Shown: positions 41,702-50,662 of the stretch, one piece after another
Layout of the letters: every line of letters begins with the position of its first letter
Numbering within the stretch: the stretch's first letter is position 1
Notes under the pieces: model-generated
What the model saw: only the letters and a program-made list of their open reading frames with translations
The model's database searches: none
Told to the model about the DNA's origin: nothing
From: an uncultured Clostridia bacterium
GTDB taxonomy: Bacteria > Bacillota > Clostridia > Lachnospirales > Lachnospiraceae
Length of the DNA: 64,000 bases
Assembly: GCA_948472945.1 (NCBI GenBank)
Contig: CAOKVX010000003.1
Location: 99,149-163,148 of the forward strand
Direction of reading: 5' to 3'
Position numbers and translations under genes: made by a program

Positions 41702-42766
41702 ATGAAAATATTTGGGAGGAAAATTCCGAAAGGAAATATACTGGTTTTAATTAGCTTTGCGGCGATATCACTATGCTTGATTATGATTATATCGCTGTCA
41801 AGACAAGACAAACTTAATAATATAATGAGAAAAGGATTATACACAGGTAATCAAAAATGGTTTGAAATAAATGACTGCAAGGATGAAGCTTATTGGAATA
41901 ATGTTCTGCCTGATTTGGCAGAAAACTATGATGACTTTGCTGTTTATGTTGATTTGCCAGACCCTGAGATTTCAGTTCGTGGAATTTATGTGTCGGGAAA
42001 TGTAGTAATTCCGCCTATGCTATCCGGAAAATATTTTGATGGGGTATCTTCCTTTGGCGACGCGCCCAAAGTAGTTTTGGGAAAAGAGTTTGAGGATAAA
42101 ATCGTAGATAGATATGGTAAAAGTTATTTCGAATACTGCGGGACAGAGTGTGAAGTGATTGGAATAATGGGCACTCAAAAGGACAGTAGAATTAACCATA
42201 TGATTGTTATTGATTTTATGACTGCGTTACAGTACACAGGAATTAATACAGAGTATACATATGATGTAAGTGATAAAGATGGCGTGACCGATATAGGGCA
42301 GTATATCTATGGTAAATTTGAATCTGTGTCGCAAGTGTATATGTCCCTTGAAACTGAACCGGGTAAGGCATCATTCGTTAAGTTTCTTTTTTCCATTAAT
42401 ACGATTATGGATACAGTATATGTTATGATGCTAATAAGTTTTATTGTCAGTACTATGCTTGTCACTTTCATTTGGTTTAGGGAAAGAAACACGCTTTTTA
42501 AAGCTTGGGAACTGTGTGGTTACAAGACGAAAGAAATTATGTTAGAGGTATCTAAAAGGTACTACGCTGTATCTTTTAGCGGTTTTTCTGTAGGATTAGC
42601 AACAGCATTGTTTATAACAAAAAATATGTTTAATAACAAAATTGAGATTAATGATATAATTCAGGCATTTGTGGTTACGGTTGGAATTGGAACAATTATA
42701 CTCGCATGTTCGATGCTTAGGAGAACTGTGAGAATGCATTATTCTCTTAGGTTTTTACAGTGCTGA
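41702..42766 (+). CDS. FtsX-like ABC permease, second subunit of the cassette
   Basis: A protein of 354 residues and full-length paralogue of the product of 975-2012 (shared MK-x-FG-x-KIP-x-GN start, PPMLSGKYFD, EVIGIMGTQKDSRINHM, IMDTVYVMMLISF). One N-terminal helix, a large extracytoplasmic domain and three C-terminal helices. It lies 38 nt after the ATPase. It is the last gene of the operon; a convergent gene begins 18 nt further on without a visible terminator. Confidence 0.8.
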   Translation: MKIFGRKIPKGNILVLISFAAISLCLIMIISLSRQDKLNNIMRKGLYTGNQKWFEINDCKDEAYWNNVLPDLAENYDDFAVYVDLPDPEISVRGIYVSGNVVIPPMLSGKYFDGVSSFGDAPKVVLGKEFEDKIVDRYGKSYFEYCGTECEVIGIMGTQKDSRINHMIVIDFMTALQYTGINTEYTYDVSDKDGVTDIGQYIYGKFESVSQVYMSLETEPGKASFVKFLFSINTIMDTVYVMMLISFIVSTMLVTFIWFRERNTLFKAWELCGYKTKEIMLEVSKRYYAVSFSGFSVGLATALFITKNMFNNKIEINDIIQAFVVTVGIGTIILACSMLRRTVRMHYSLRFLQC

Positions 42767-42784
42767 ACAAATGCTCGTTATCTG

Positions 42785-43024
42785 TTATTCCTTATAAAGC
42801 GCATAGTAGTCGGACTCCATGTTTGAAGCGTTTTTCTCATAAAATTTCTTTGCGTCGTCAAGCGCCCTGTTATAAATATATTTTGCTAGATTATCCTGAA
42901 AGAAATCAAATATTACTTCACGCCTGATTATACCCAAATCAAGTTCAAACTCCTCATTAAAAAAATAGGCTATTTCCTCTAACATCTGGTTTTTCTCTTC
43001 CCTGCTCAACGTATCCATTATCAT
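42785..43024 (-). CDS. DUF2164-family small protein
   Basis: A protein of 79 residues, acidic and helical. LSREEKNQMLEEIAYFFNEEFELDLGIIRREVIFDFFQDNLAKYIYNRALDDAKKF fits DUF2164 (EE-x-D-x-x-(I/L)G ... DFF-x-x-x-(I/L)-x-x-x-YN-x-x-(I/L)-x-DA). The function is unknown. The start has GGAGG 10 nt upstream. Confidence 0.8.
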   Translation of the reverse strand: MIMDTLSREEKNQMLEEIAYFFNEEFELDLGIIRREVIFDFFQDNLAKYIYNRALDDAKKFYEKNASNMESDYYALYKE

Positions 43025-43344
43025 GTATATAGTTCCTCCGTTTTCTATATTGACAGCTTTTATTTTTCGCTGTTTCTTCCGGTATGTGTAACTTTTTATG
43101 ACCGATTCGCTAATGAATATGTCCTCTCTTTGGTCATAATATCTATCGATATTATACCATAAGTACCAATGTTCGACTATACGTATTTTTATTAAAGTAT
43201 AAATGCTGCTGGTGGTTGGGGTATTTTGATATGTTTAGTAATATGTAATAAAGTGGAAGAGCATATAAGAAGCCAATTTCTAATTAGTAATATTATAATG
43301 ATTGTGATATAATTTCATTAATATCAGGTAAAAGGACTTTATTT
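43025..43344. other. 320-nt divergent intergenic region with palindrome
   Basis: ATAATATC-TATC-GATATTAT (43136-43155) is a perfect 8-bp palindrome; on the minus strand it overlaps a TATAAT box for the DUF2164 gene, so it could be an operator. On the plus strand a TATAAT near 43308 may serve the glycosylase gene. No coding frame. Confidence 0.4.
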
Positions 43345-43842
43345 ATGACAGAGAAAAATAATTACACACATGTCAAACACGGTTTTGAGCCGTTATACGA
43401 CAGTTCGTCAAACATACTAATTCTGGGTACTATGCCGTCTGTTAAATCGCGTGAACAGAACTTTTACTACGGACATCCCGGAAACCGTTTTTGGAAACTG
43501 CTCGCCGCCATTTACAGCGATAATATTCCCCGGACTATAGATGAAAAGAAAGCGTTTTTGCACGGACACCATATTGCCCTATGGGACGTTATAAGCGAAT
43601 GTGATATTATTGGTTCAAGCGACAGCTCAATCAAAAATGTCGTTCCTGCGGATATATCCGTTATTCTTAACTGTGCGGATATCAGATGTATATATGCCAA
43701 CGGCACAAAGGCCTATGATTTATATATGAAATACCTATATGGCATGACAAATAGGGAGATTGTCAAACTGCCGTCCACAAGCCCGGCTAACGCCGCATTT
43801 CAAATGGACAGGTTGATAAATTTCTGGAGTATCATTTTGTAA
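43345..43842 (+). CDS. DNA-deoxyinosine glycosylase / uracil-DNA glycosylase-like protein
   Basis: A protein of 165 residues of the UDG superfamily. The active-site region is NILILGTMPSVKSREQNFYYGHPGNRFWKLLAAIY, then HHIALWDVISECDIIGSSDSSIKNV and the late motif LPSTSPANAAF (the S-x-S-P-A loop that contacts DNA). It excises deaminated bases; the GTMPS...YYGHP...NRFW form fits the hypoxanthine (deoxyinosine) branch best. Start ATG 43345 lies behind AAAAGGAC. It stands alone. Confidence 0.85.
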   Translation: MTEKNNYTHVKHGFEPLYDSSSNILILGTMPSVKSREQNFYYGHPGNRFWKLLAAIYSDNIPRTIDEKKAFLHGHHIALWDVISECDIIGSSDSSIKNVVPADISVILNCADIRCIYANGTKAYDLYMKYLYGMTNREIVKLPSTSPANAAFQMDRLINFWSIIL

Positions 43843-44024
43843 AATTGTGTCATGAATTTAAAGACACAATTTCTTTTGTTTCTAATCATAATTGCTCTTT
43901 CTTAGATGGCAAGTGGATGAAAAGGTGGATTGCGAATTGTAAGGGAAAGCGTATGTGAAACAAATAAAAGGGAAAAGCACATAAAAAACGATAATTGAAA
44001 GGCAATATAGAAATAATAAGAATT

Positions 44025-44069
44025 AAAATCAACGAAATGTTCGGGAAATTCGAATATTTCGTTGATTTT
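44025..44069. terminator. 19-bp inverted repeat overlapping the defence-pair promoter
   Basis: The arms 44025-44043 (AAAATCAACGAAATGTTCG) and 44051-44069 pair over 19 bp with one wobble and a 7-nt loop. It may end the glycosylase transcript, but its right arm also contains the -35 (44062-44067) of the next promoter. Confidence 0.7.
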
Positions 44070-44102
44070 TGATTAGAATAAGAGTATAGTTCTAATTAGA
44101 AT
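44062..44102 (+). promoter_or_regulatory. Promoter of the RloA/RloB-like pair
   Basis: TTGATT (44062-44067), a 17-nt spacer and TATAGT (44085-44090). TTAGAAT occurs on both sides of the -10 (44073-44079, 44096-44102), and ATTAGAA/TTCTAAT form an inverted repeat around it: possible regulator sites. Confidence 0.6.
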
Positions 44103-44123
44103 ACTAGAAATGGAGATACGCTT

Positions 44124-45422
44124 ATGTTAATAATGTTTAGAGTTAGAAATTTTGCATCTTTTAAGGATGAGGTTATTTTAGATATGCGAGCAACTTCATA
44201 TAAAGATATGAAAAATCATGTAATGGAAATTGGTAAAAATAAGGTTGTAAAGACTCTGGCGTTATATGGTAAAAATGCGAGTGGAAAATCAAATTTAATA
44301 AGTGCACTCTATTATTTTGAAAGTTTTGTATATAATCAATTTTTTGATGCAGGTAATAGAGATGATGAGTATGATTTGGGGGATAGAATGCCGAATGTTA
44401 AGAGAAGTATTTTCAAGTTAGGAGAAGTTATAAAAGACGATTCGGAATTTGAAATTTTATTTAGTCATAATAATAAGACCTATCAATATGGATTTGTTAT
44501 TCATGATATGCCTGAAGGATTGAAGTATAAATCTATAATTAAAGAAGAATGGCTGCTGGTTGATGATAAAACGGTATTTGACAGGCAGCAAAACATGATT
44601 TCGTTTGGTAAAAAGTATGAAAATGAACTAAAGAATATTGATAATCGAAGAACAGATAGATTATATATAGGTGTTTTGGATTACTTTGCAGAAGGGGAAG
44701 TAAAGAAAATTGTAGATGAGTTTAAGGAATATTTAAAACATAAATTTAATGTACATTTTGAGTTAATCCTTGAAAGTAGTGTTAAAGGATTAGTATCTGG
44801 AGTGAGTTTTTCAAGAAAAATTGTAGAGGACGAGGAATATAGAAAAACCATAGAAAAATTTTTAAAAATTGCTGATGTCGGAATAGTAGGTCTTAACATA
44901 GAAGAGAATACAGATGAAAAAACAAAAGAAAAACATCCTTATGCAGTAAAAACAATTCACAATGTATACAACGATGCTGGAGAGATTATACGTGAAGAAA
45001 AGTTTTCATTGAATATGGAATCATCAGGAACAAATAGATATTTTTCATTTATACAGTATGTCTTGAACATAATTGAGGATGGCGGCGTATTTATTGTTGA
45101 TGAAATGTCTGCAAGATTACATCCGATATTGACAAAGTTTATTGTGGATTTATTCCAAGGGAAAATGAATAAAAATGCTCAATTAATTTTTACTACACAT
45201 GATATTTCATTAATGAATAGAAATCAATTTAGAAGAGACGAAATAGCCTTTGTTGAAAAAAATAAAAAAGGTGAATCGACACTTTACACATTGGCTGATA
45301 TCAAGGCGAGATCTGACGCAAGTTTTGCAAAGGATTATATGGCAGGTAAGTATGGTGCTATTCCTGTATTATCTGATGATAAATTGGCAGAAACGGTAGG
45401 TGAATGGTTATGCCAAGATTAG
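44124..45422 (+). CDS. RloA-like AAA15 ATPase (AbiL-type defence protein)
   Basis: A cytoplasmic ATPase of 432 residues. FRVRNFASFKDEVILDMRA and ALYGKNASGKSNLISALYYF (Walker A) are the start of the AAA15/OLD-like group; then SSGTNRYFSFIQYVLNII (signature-like), Walker B GVFIVDEMSARLHP and the H-loop LIFTTHDISLMN. It is followed by an RloB homologue with 13-nt overlap, the gene pair known as RloA/RloB and, in Lactococcus, as the phage abortive infection system AbiLi/AbiLii. The pair is more AT-rich than its surroundings, suggesting transfer. The start has TGGAG. Confidence 0.88.
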   Translation: MLIMFRVRNFASFKDEVILDMRATSYKDMKNHVMEIGKNKVVKTLALYGKNASGKSNLISALYYFESFVYNQFFDAGNRDDEYDLGDRMPNVKRSIFKLGEVIKDDSEFEILFSHNNKTYQYGFVIHDMPEGLKYKSIIKEEWLLVDDKTVFDRQQNMISFGKKYENELKNIDNRRTDRLYIGVLDYFAEGEVKKIVDEFKEYLKHKFNVHFELILESSVKGLVSGVSFSRKIVEDEEYRKTIEKFLKIADVGIVGLNIEENTDEKTKEKHPYAVKTIHNVYNDAGEIIREEKFSLNMESSGTNRYFSFIQYVLNIIEDGGVFIVDEMSARLHPILTKFIVDLFQGKMNKNAQLIFTTHDISLMNRNQFRRDEIAFVEKNKKGESTLYTLADIKARSDASFAKDYMAGKYGAIPVLSDDKLAETVGEWLCQD

Positions 45423-46108
45423 TAAATGGCGATAGAAAAATTATAAATCCCAAGCCTGAAAATGCAGGCAAACTTTTAATATTTTGTGAAGGACATACAG
45501 AATATAACTATCTAGATTATTTTAGAAGTTATATTGATAATAATTTGCGTGCGCAATATTCAAATATAGTTATTGAACCGATCAATACAGAAGGAAACGC
45601 TATGCATGTATATAACTATGCGGAGGAGTTTTTAGGGATAGATGAGAATGCAAGTAAATATTTGCACTATGAAAAGCATTTAGTATTTGATTGCGATGCA
45701 CCGGAAAATATTCAGGAAGTAATTGCTTTGATGAAAGAATCTAAAAACGATTATATATTGGATTATTCAAATTTATTATTTGAGACATGGTTAGTTATGC
45801 ATTTTCAGAACTTAGAGCCTGAAAGAGATAACAGCAAAAGGGCTATAGTAAAGTTAATGAGAGATTATTTGAATGTAACAAAATATACAAAAAAAATTAA
45901 AGCTTCCACAGGAACTATTGGGAAAATTTTGGGCAGTAATGGCAATGAAAAAATAAGAGCAGCAATTGAGAATGCAAAATTGTTAGAAAAACATTGGAAA
46001 GATAACGAAAAAGATATGGATAGGAATATTAAACAGATGAACCCGTCTGTAGAAATTTATAAGCTTATTGAGCGATTTTTGGATGAAATTGTGTATTTAT
46101 GTGGTTAA
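45410..46108 (+). CDS. RloB-like protein (TOPRIM-type nuclease partner)
   Basis: A protein of 232 residues. LLIFCEGHTEYNYLDYF gives the first catalytic Glu of a TOPRIM-like fold, LVFDCDAPENIQE the D-x-D, and LLFETWLVMHFQN the conserved later helix of RloB/AbiLii proteins. The C-terminal third is lysine-rich. Family members act with an AAA15 ATPase as an effector. ATG 45410 is preferred over 45404; GGTAGGTGA inside the end of the ATPase gene is the likely site. Phage restriction is inferred from the family. Confidence 0.85.
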   Translation: MPRLVNGDRKIINPKPENAGKLLIFCEGHTEYNYLDYFRSYIDNNLRAQYSNIVIEPINTEGNAMHVYNYAEEFLGIDENASKYLHYEKHLVFDCDAPENIQEVIALMKESKNDYILDYSNLLFETWLVMHFQNLEPERDNSKRAIVKLMRDYLNVTKYTKKIKASTGTIGKILGSNGNEKIRAAIENAKLLEKHWKDNEKDMDRNIKQMNPSVEIYKLIERFLDEIVYLCG

Positions 46109-46119
46109 TTAAATGGTAG

Positions 46120-46227
46120 ATTTTTTTACTGAATAATATATCTGAATTGTTGCCTTTAACAGCTGATACATCGCAATTTATAGTGTCTTTAAAGCAGCTG
46201 AGAGAGGTACTAAATAAAAACAACTAG
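46120..46227 (+). pseudogene. Possible C-terminal relic of a small gene
   Basis: The frame is open for 35 codons up to TAG 46225-46227 and reads NNISELLPLTADTSQFIVSLKQLREVLNKNN, with good protein-like composition. There is no start codon or ribosome site, and a stop lies directly upstream. It may be the tail of a gene lost when the defence pair was inserted. Confidence 0.3.
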
Positions 46228-46362
46228 AAACCAGTATATGTATGAGCAGATATAGTGTGGACAAAAAGAGTTGATTGGAATAGAAAAATAATATATTATA
46301 TGATATATTAATAAATATACGAAATTCGCAATCATATGTTTAATATCTATTGGAGGTGGCGT

Positions 46363-46803
46363 ATGGCGGAAATACATAAAAAAGGATTAAACGCTGAGCT
46401 TGTCAGAGGTGATTTAGAGAACTGCTGTTTGCAGGATGCGTTTTGTGAACAATGTAATGGGGAAGCGTGTACGATTGGTTTTGCGAAGCAGTGTATAAGT
46501 AATTATATGAAAGAACCTAAAAAAGAAGTCCCGGGAGGTACTGACAATATACCTGTCACGGATTTTAAGGTTTTTGATGAAACAGAACTAGAGACTGCTA
46601 TAGCTCATATTTTAAAAGAATGTAAAGATTGCAAAGAGGAACATACCGAAGACTGTATAATAAATGTGGTTCGCAACTGTTATGAAGTCGGATTGTTTGG
46701 AAACATGCATAAGTATGAGGGAAGCGCATTGCAGTATCTTATGTATTTGAAATCGCAGTTTCCTGAGAAAGCTGCGTTAATCGCTGATATTTATATGAAT
46801 TAG
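46363..46803 (+). CDS. Cys-rich hypothetical protein
   Basis: A protein of 146 residues with thirteen cysteines. Two clusters stand out: CCLQDAFCEQCNGEACTIGFAKQC (about 23-46) and CKDCKEEHTEDC (about 92-103), then NCYEVG. These could bind zinc or an iron-sulfur cluster. The rest is soluble and helical. I do not recognise the family. ATG 46363 lies behind TGGAGGTGG; the frame open from 46336 lacks a site. Confidence 0.6.
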   Translation: MAEIHKKGLNAELVRGDLENCCLQDAFCEQCNGEACTIGFAKQCISNYMKEPKKEVPGGTDNIPVTDFKVFDETELETAIAHILKECKDCKEEHTEDCIINVVRNCYEVGLFGNMHKYEGSALQYLMYLKSQFPEKAALIADIYMN

Positions 46804-46887
46804 AAAATAAAAATTTTATATGACAGTATTATATACTATGTAACACTATCGTTTTATAACAGGAATTTTTTTGATAATATTCACTGA

Positions 46888-46916
46888 TTGACATTATTAG
46901 TTTGAGCCCGTATAAT
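46888..46916 (+). promoter_or_regulatory. Consensus promoter of the GH43 gene
   Basis: TTGACA (46888-46893), a 17-nt spacer and TATAAT (46911-46916), 90 nt before the start codon. Confidence 0.85.
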
Positions 46917-47005
46917 TAAAAATATGCTTGTGAATAAAAATAAGATGATTTTATGGAATCGCTGATAAATGCTTTTTCCTGAATGTTTTTATAAGCAGAC
47001 ATTAG

Positions 47006-47998
47006 ATGAAAGGAATGATTATTATTAAAAAGAACACACCGTTAGTTACACACATTTATACAGCAGACCCGTCAGCGCACGTGTTTGATGGTAAAATATA
47101 CATATACCCATCGCATGACCTTGACCATGAGTGTGAAGATAACGACAATGGAGACCAGTATACTATGGAGGACTACCATGTATTATGCATGGATGACGTT
47201 GATTCCGAGTGTATCGACTGCGGCGAAGTGCTTCATCAGGATGAGGTGCCTTGGGTATCTCAGCAGATGTGGGCGCCTGACTGCGCATATAAAAACGGCA
47301 AATACTATCTCTATTTTCCGGCGCGCGATAAGGACGGAATATTTAGATTAGGCGTTGCGACAAGCGACACTCCGGGAGGTAAGTTCACTCCGGAACCTGA
47401 TTATATTAAGGGAAGCTTCAGTATCGATCCTGCGGTTCTCGTTGATGACGATGGACAGGGATATATTTACTTTGGCGGTCTCTGGGGAGGCCAGCTTGAG
47501 AAATGGCAGACCGGGGAATACGTTGAGAATCCTGCCGTTCCTGCGGGAGAGCAGAAAGCCCTTGGACCGAGGGTTGCAAAATTGACGGATGATATGCTTC
47601 AGTTTAAGGAAGAACCTAAGGAGATAGTAATTCTGGATGAGAATGGAGAGCCAATTAAGGCCGGGGATGAGGACAGACGTTACTTTGAGGGTCCTTGGAT
47701 GCACAAGTACAACGGCAAATACTACCTGTCATACTCAACCGGTACTAAATGTACTATCGTGTATGCCACGAGCGACAGCCCTGAGGGACCGTTTACTTTC
47801 GGGGGAAAGATTCTTGAGCCGGTTATAGGATGGACCACACACCACTCGATAGTCGAGGTTAATGGAAAATGGTATCTGTTTTACCATGACTCTTCATATT
47901 CAAGGGGTGTAAGCGGTATGAGATGCGTAAAATATACAGAGCTTACATACAACGAGGACGGTACGATTCAGACAATCAACCCGTACGCAAACGAGTAA
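47006..47998 (+). CDS. Glycoside hydrolase family 43 enzyme
   Basis: A protein of 330 residues with a five-bladed propeller and no signal peptide. The catalytic base Asp is in TADPSAHVFDGKIYIYPSHD, the pKa-tuning Asp in SIDPAVLVDDDGQGYIYFGG and the acid Glu in YFEGPWMHKYNGKYYLSYSTG; WAPDCAYKNGKYYLYFP is also typical. These enzymes release arabinose or xylose from plant glycans, here probably from imported oligosaccharides. ATG 47006 is listed; ATG 47015 and codons just after AAAGGA (47009-47014) are alternatives. It is the only gene between its promoter and a terminator. Confidence 0.92.
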   Translation: MKGMIIIKKNTPLVTHIYTADPSAHVFDGKIYIYPSHDLDHECEDNDNGDQYTMEDYHVLCMDDVDSECIDCGEVLHQDEVPWVSQQMWAPDCAYKNGKYYLYFPARDKDGIFRLGVATSDTPGGKFTPEPDYIKGSFSIDPAVLVDDDGQGYIYFGGLWGGQLEKWQTGEYVENPAVPAGEQKALGPRVAKLTDDMLQFKEEPKEIVILDENGEPIKAGDEDRRYFEGPWMHKYNGKYYLSYSTGTKCTIVYATSDSPEGPFTFGGKILEPVIGWTTHHSIVEVNGKWYLFYHDSSYSRGVSGMRCVKYTELTYNEDGTIQTINPYANE

Positions 47999-48042
47999 AA
48001 TAACGTGAAAATTCGTGTAAATCCAGTGTTTATGCGGGTTAG

Positions 48043-48086
48043 AAACGCCCTTGGCTGTGGATAGACTTATGGCAAAGGGCGTTTTT
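48043..48086 (+). terminator. Terminator after the GH43 gene
   Basis: AAACGCCCTT (48043-48052) pairs with AAGGGCGTTT (48075-48084), then Ts. Confidence 0.85.
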
Positions 48087-48278
48087 GTCGTTCTTATGAT
48101 TTAAATAATGCTTATTTATCAAGGTTAATTCATCTTTAGTCCATTGCTTGGACTTGTATTATGTCCGCTAAATTCAAATGTCTAAAGATAGTATTTATCC
48201 TCGCTTTGAGAAGCCGGCGTTATCGCTGTGTGTGAGACGGGAGGCGGCTGACGGTTGTTTATAGCGCGGGGAAACATG

Positions 48279-48941
48279 TTATGAGCCGCATATAAGGTTA
48301 TATAGCTCTTGCGTGCCTGACACAATGGTATCTGCGCCGGCGGATATAAGTTCCGCCCTGCTTCTGAATCCCCAATCAACAATAATGCAGTCGGCGCCTG
48401 CGCTCTTAGCCGTCATGATGTCAACATCGCTGTCGCCGATATAAACGGCCCGGTGTGCCGGAATGTCGTATTTTTTCAGTATATAATTGACCGAAGCGGG
48501 ATGAGGTTTTTTTTCAATACCCTCGCGCGCGCCTGTTGAGTAGTCAAAAAGTCCCTCAAAAAATTGCCTGCACAGCGATTGAACGCCGTAGTCCGGTTTG
48601 TTCGAAACGACAGCAGTCAGAATATTTTTGCTTCTTATTTTTTTAATCATATCGGTTATTCCGTCGTAAGGTTTTGTTTTATCAGCGAAGTGTACGCCGT
48701 AATAATTGTTGAAAACGTCGCGTATTTCACTTTTTTTATACATTTCGGCATCTGACGGAACGGCCCGCTCTATAAGCTTTACAATGCCGTTGCCGACAAA
48801 ATCCCGTACTTCCGAAAGAGTGCGTTCGGGAAAACCGCAGGTGCGAAGGGAGTAATTGAGGCTGTCCTTTAAATCCTCAAGTGTATTAAGTATAGTTCCG
48901 TCCATATCGAATATTGCGATATCGTATTTCAATAGTTTCAC
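48279..48941 (-). CDS. HAD-family phosphatase, phosphoglycolate phosphatase-like
   Basis: A protein of 220 residues. Motif I is DIAIFDMDGTILNT, motif II is AVVSNKPD, motif III is KKPHPASVNYIL and motif IV is YIGDSDVDIMTAKSAGADCIIVDWGFRS; the cap domain is helical (residues about 18-85). Gph/PgmB-type enzymes dephosphorylate small sugar phosphates; the substrate is not shown. The start is a GTG at 48941-48939 behind GGAAAG. Confidence 0.85.
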   Translation of the reverse strand: MKLLKYDIAIFDMDGTILNTLEDLKDSLNYSLRTCGFPERTLSEVRDFVGNGIVKLIERAVPSDAEMYKKSEIRDVFNNYYGVHFADKTKPYDGITDMIKKIRSKNILTAVVSNKPDYGVQSLCRQFFEGLFDYSTGAREGIEKKPHPASVNYILKKYDIPAHRAVYIGDSDVDIMTAKSAGADCIIVDWGFRSRAELISAGADTIVSGTQELYNLICGS

Positions 48942-49135
48942 CGCTTTCCGTATAATTGTAGTATTATTAACTGTATAATAATTAAGTGATATTATTGATG
49001 GATTAAACTATGCATTTATAGTTTTAATAAGCGAAAGCGTGTGTTTCGCTGAATCCAATAATCTGTTAATCATAAGAAACACTATATCAGTACTGAGCAT
49101 TTTTATCAACAGTGTTGAAGGTTTGGAGGTTTATT

Positions 49136-50662
49136 TTGGAAAATAATCATTTTTATATTGCGATTGATTTAAAATCATTTTATGCCTCCGTAGAGTGTGT
49201 TGAAAGGGGGCTTGACCCGCTTACTACAAATCTTGTGGTAGCGGACGAGACCAGAACTGAAAAGACAATCTGCCTTGCCGTATCGCCTGCTTTGAAAACA
49301 TTTAATATTTCAGGCAGGGCAAGGCTGTTTGAGGTGAATCAGAGGGTTCGGGAGGTTAACAATAATAGAAGGCGCGCTCTGCCTGACAGGAAATTTATCG
49401 GAAAATCAAACAATATAAATGAGCTTGAAAGGTGCCCTGAAAAGGAACTTGGATTTATAATTGCACCTCCGCGAATGGCGCTTTATATTGAATACAGCCT
49501 TCGCATATACGACATATATATGAAATATATTGCGCCGGAGGACATGCATGTCTACTCAATTGACGAGGTATTTATAGATGTAACGCATTATTTGAAAGTA
49601 TACGGACTTTCGCCGAAAGAGCTTGCAAAGAATATAATAAACGATGTACTTTGTTCAACCGGTATTACGGCGACGGCGGGAATCGGTACTAATTTATATC
49701 TTTGCAAGGTTGCGATGGACATTGAAGCGAAGCATATAGAGCCTGACTGCGATGGTGTTAGAATAGCCGAGCTTGACGAGATAAGTTACAGAAAAAAGCT
49801 TTGGGACCATATGCCTATAACCGACTTCTGGCGCGTGGGCAGGGGATATGCCAGAAAGCTTGAAGAGAACGGAATGCTTACTATGGGAGATGTTGCAAAA
49901 TGTTCTGTAGGGAAGTCTACCGACTATTACAATGAGGACCTTTTGTATAGGCTGTTTGGCATAAATGCCGAGCTTTTAATCGACCATGCATGGGGTTATG
50001 AACCTGTGACTATCGCTGACATACGGGCTTACAGACCTGCGTCAAACAGTATAAGCTCAGGGCAGGTGCTTAAATACCCTTACGGATATGATGCGGCGAG
50101 ACTGGTTGTGCAGGAGATGACTGATATGCTTGCGCTGGATTTGGTTGACAAGCGGATGGTAACCGACCAGATTGTACTAACGATAGGTTATGATATCGAA
50201 AATCTATCCAAACCTGAAATTGCAAAAAAATACAGGGGCGAGATTACTACTGACGCATACGGAAGAAAGGTTCCAAAGCACTCGCACGGGACTTGCAGCC
50301 TTTCAAAGTACACGTCGTCCACAAAGCTGATAATGCAGGCGGCACTTGATTTGTATGACAGGATAGTTAATCAAAATCTTCTTGTGCGGCGTATAACAAT
50401 TGCGGCAAACCATTTGGAAAATGAGACTTTAGTGAAGAAAACATCGTCCTTTGAGCAGATGAATCTGTTCACCGACTACGAGAAGCTAGAGAAAGATAAT
50501 GAAAAGGAAAAAAAGGAGCTTGAGAGGGAGAGAAAGATGCAGGAGGCATTGTTATCGGTTAAGAAAAAATTTGGTAAAAATGCCGTGGTAAAGGGTATTA
50601 GCCTGAAAGAAGGCGCGACATCAATAGAGCGCAATTCGCAGATAGGAGGACACAGGGCTTGA
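49136..50662 (+). CDS. Y-family DNA polymerase (UvrX/UmuC-like)
   Basis: A translesion polymerase of 508 residues. Catalytic motifs: FYIAIDLKSFYASVECVERGLDP, the acidic pair in HVYSIDEVFIDVTHYL, and GITATAGIGTNLYLCKVAMDIEAKH; then the helix-hairpin region DFWRVGRGYARKLEENGMLTMGDVAKC and a little-finger domain. The C-terminus (about 445-508) is charged and coiled-coil-like. The size and the YolD partner point to the UvrX (YqjW) branch, used in SOS mutagenesis. TTG 49136 lies 8 nt after GGAGG. No LexA site is evident. Confidence 0.9.
   Translation: MENNHFYIAIDLKSFYASVECVERGLDPLTTNLVVADETRTEKTICLAVSPALKTFNISGRARLFEVNQRVREVNNNRRRALPDRKFIGKSNNINELERCPEKELGFIIAPPRMALYIEYSLRIYDIYMKYIAPEDMHVYSIDEVFIDVTHYLKVYGLSPKELAKNIINDVLCSTGITATAGIGTNLYLCKVAMDIEAKHIEPDCDGVRIAELDEISYRKKLWDHMPITDFWRVGRGYARKLEENGMLTMGDVAKCSVGKSTDYYNEDLLYRLFGINAELLIDHAWGYEPVTIADIRAYRPASNSISSGQVLKYPYGYDAARLVVQEMTDMLALDLVDKRMVTDQIVLTIGYDIENLSKPEIAKKYRGEITTDAYGRKVPKHSHGTCSLSKYTSSTKLIMQAALDLYDRIVNQNLLVRRITIAANHLENETLVKKTSSFEQMNLFTDYEKLEKDNEKEKKELERERKMQEALLSVKKKFGKNAVVKGISLKEGATSIERNSQIGGHRA

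Noticed and set aside
44124..46108. PARIS system
   Set aside because: The second gene matches RloB/AbiLii rather than the DUF4435 protein of PARIS.
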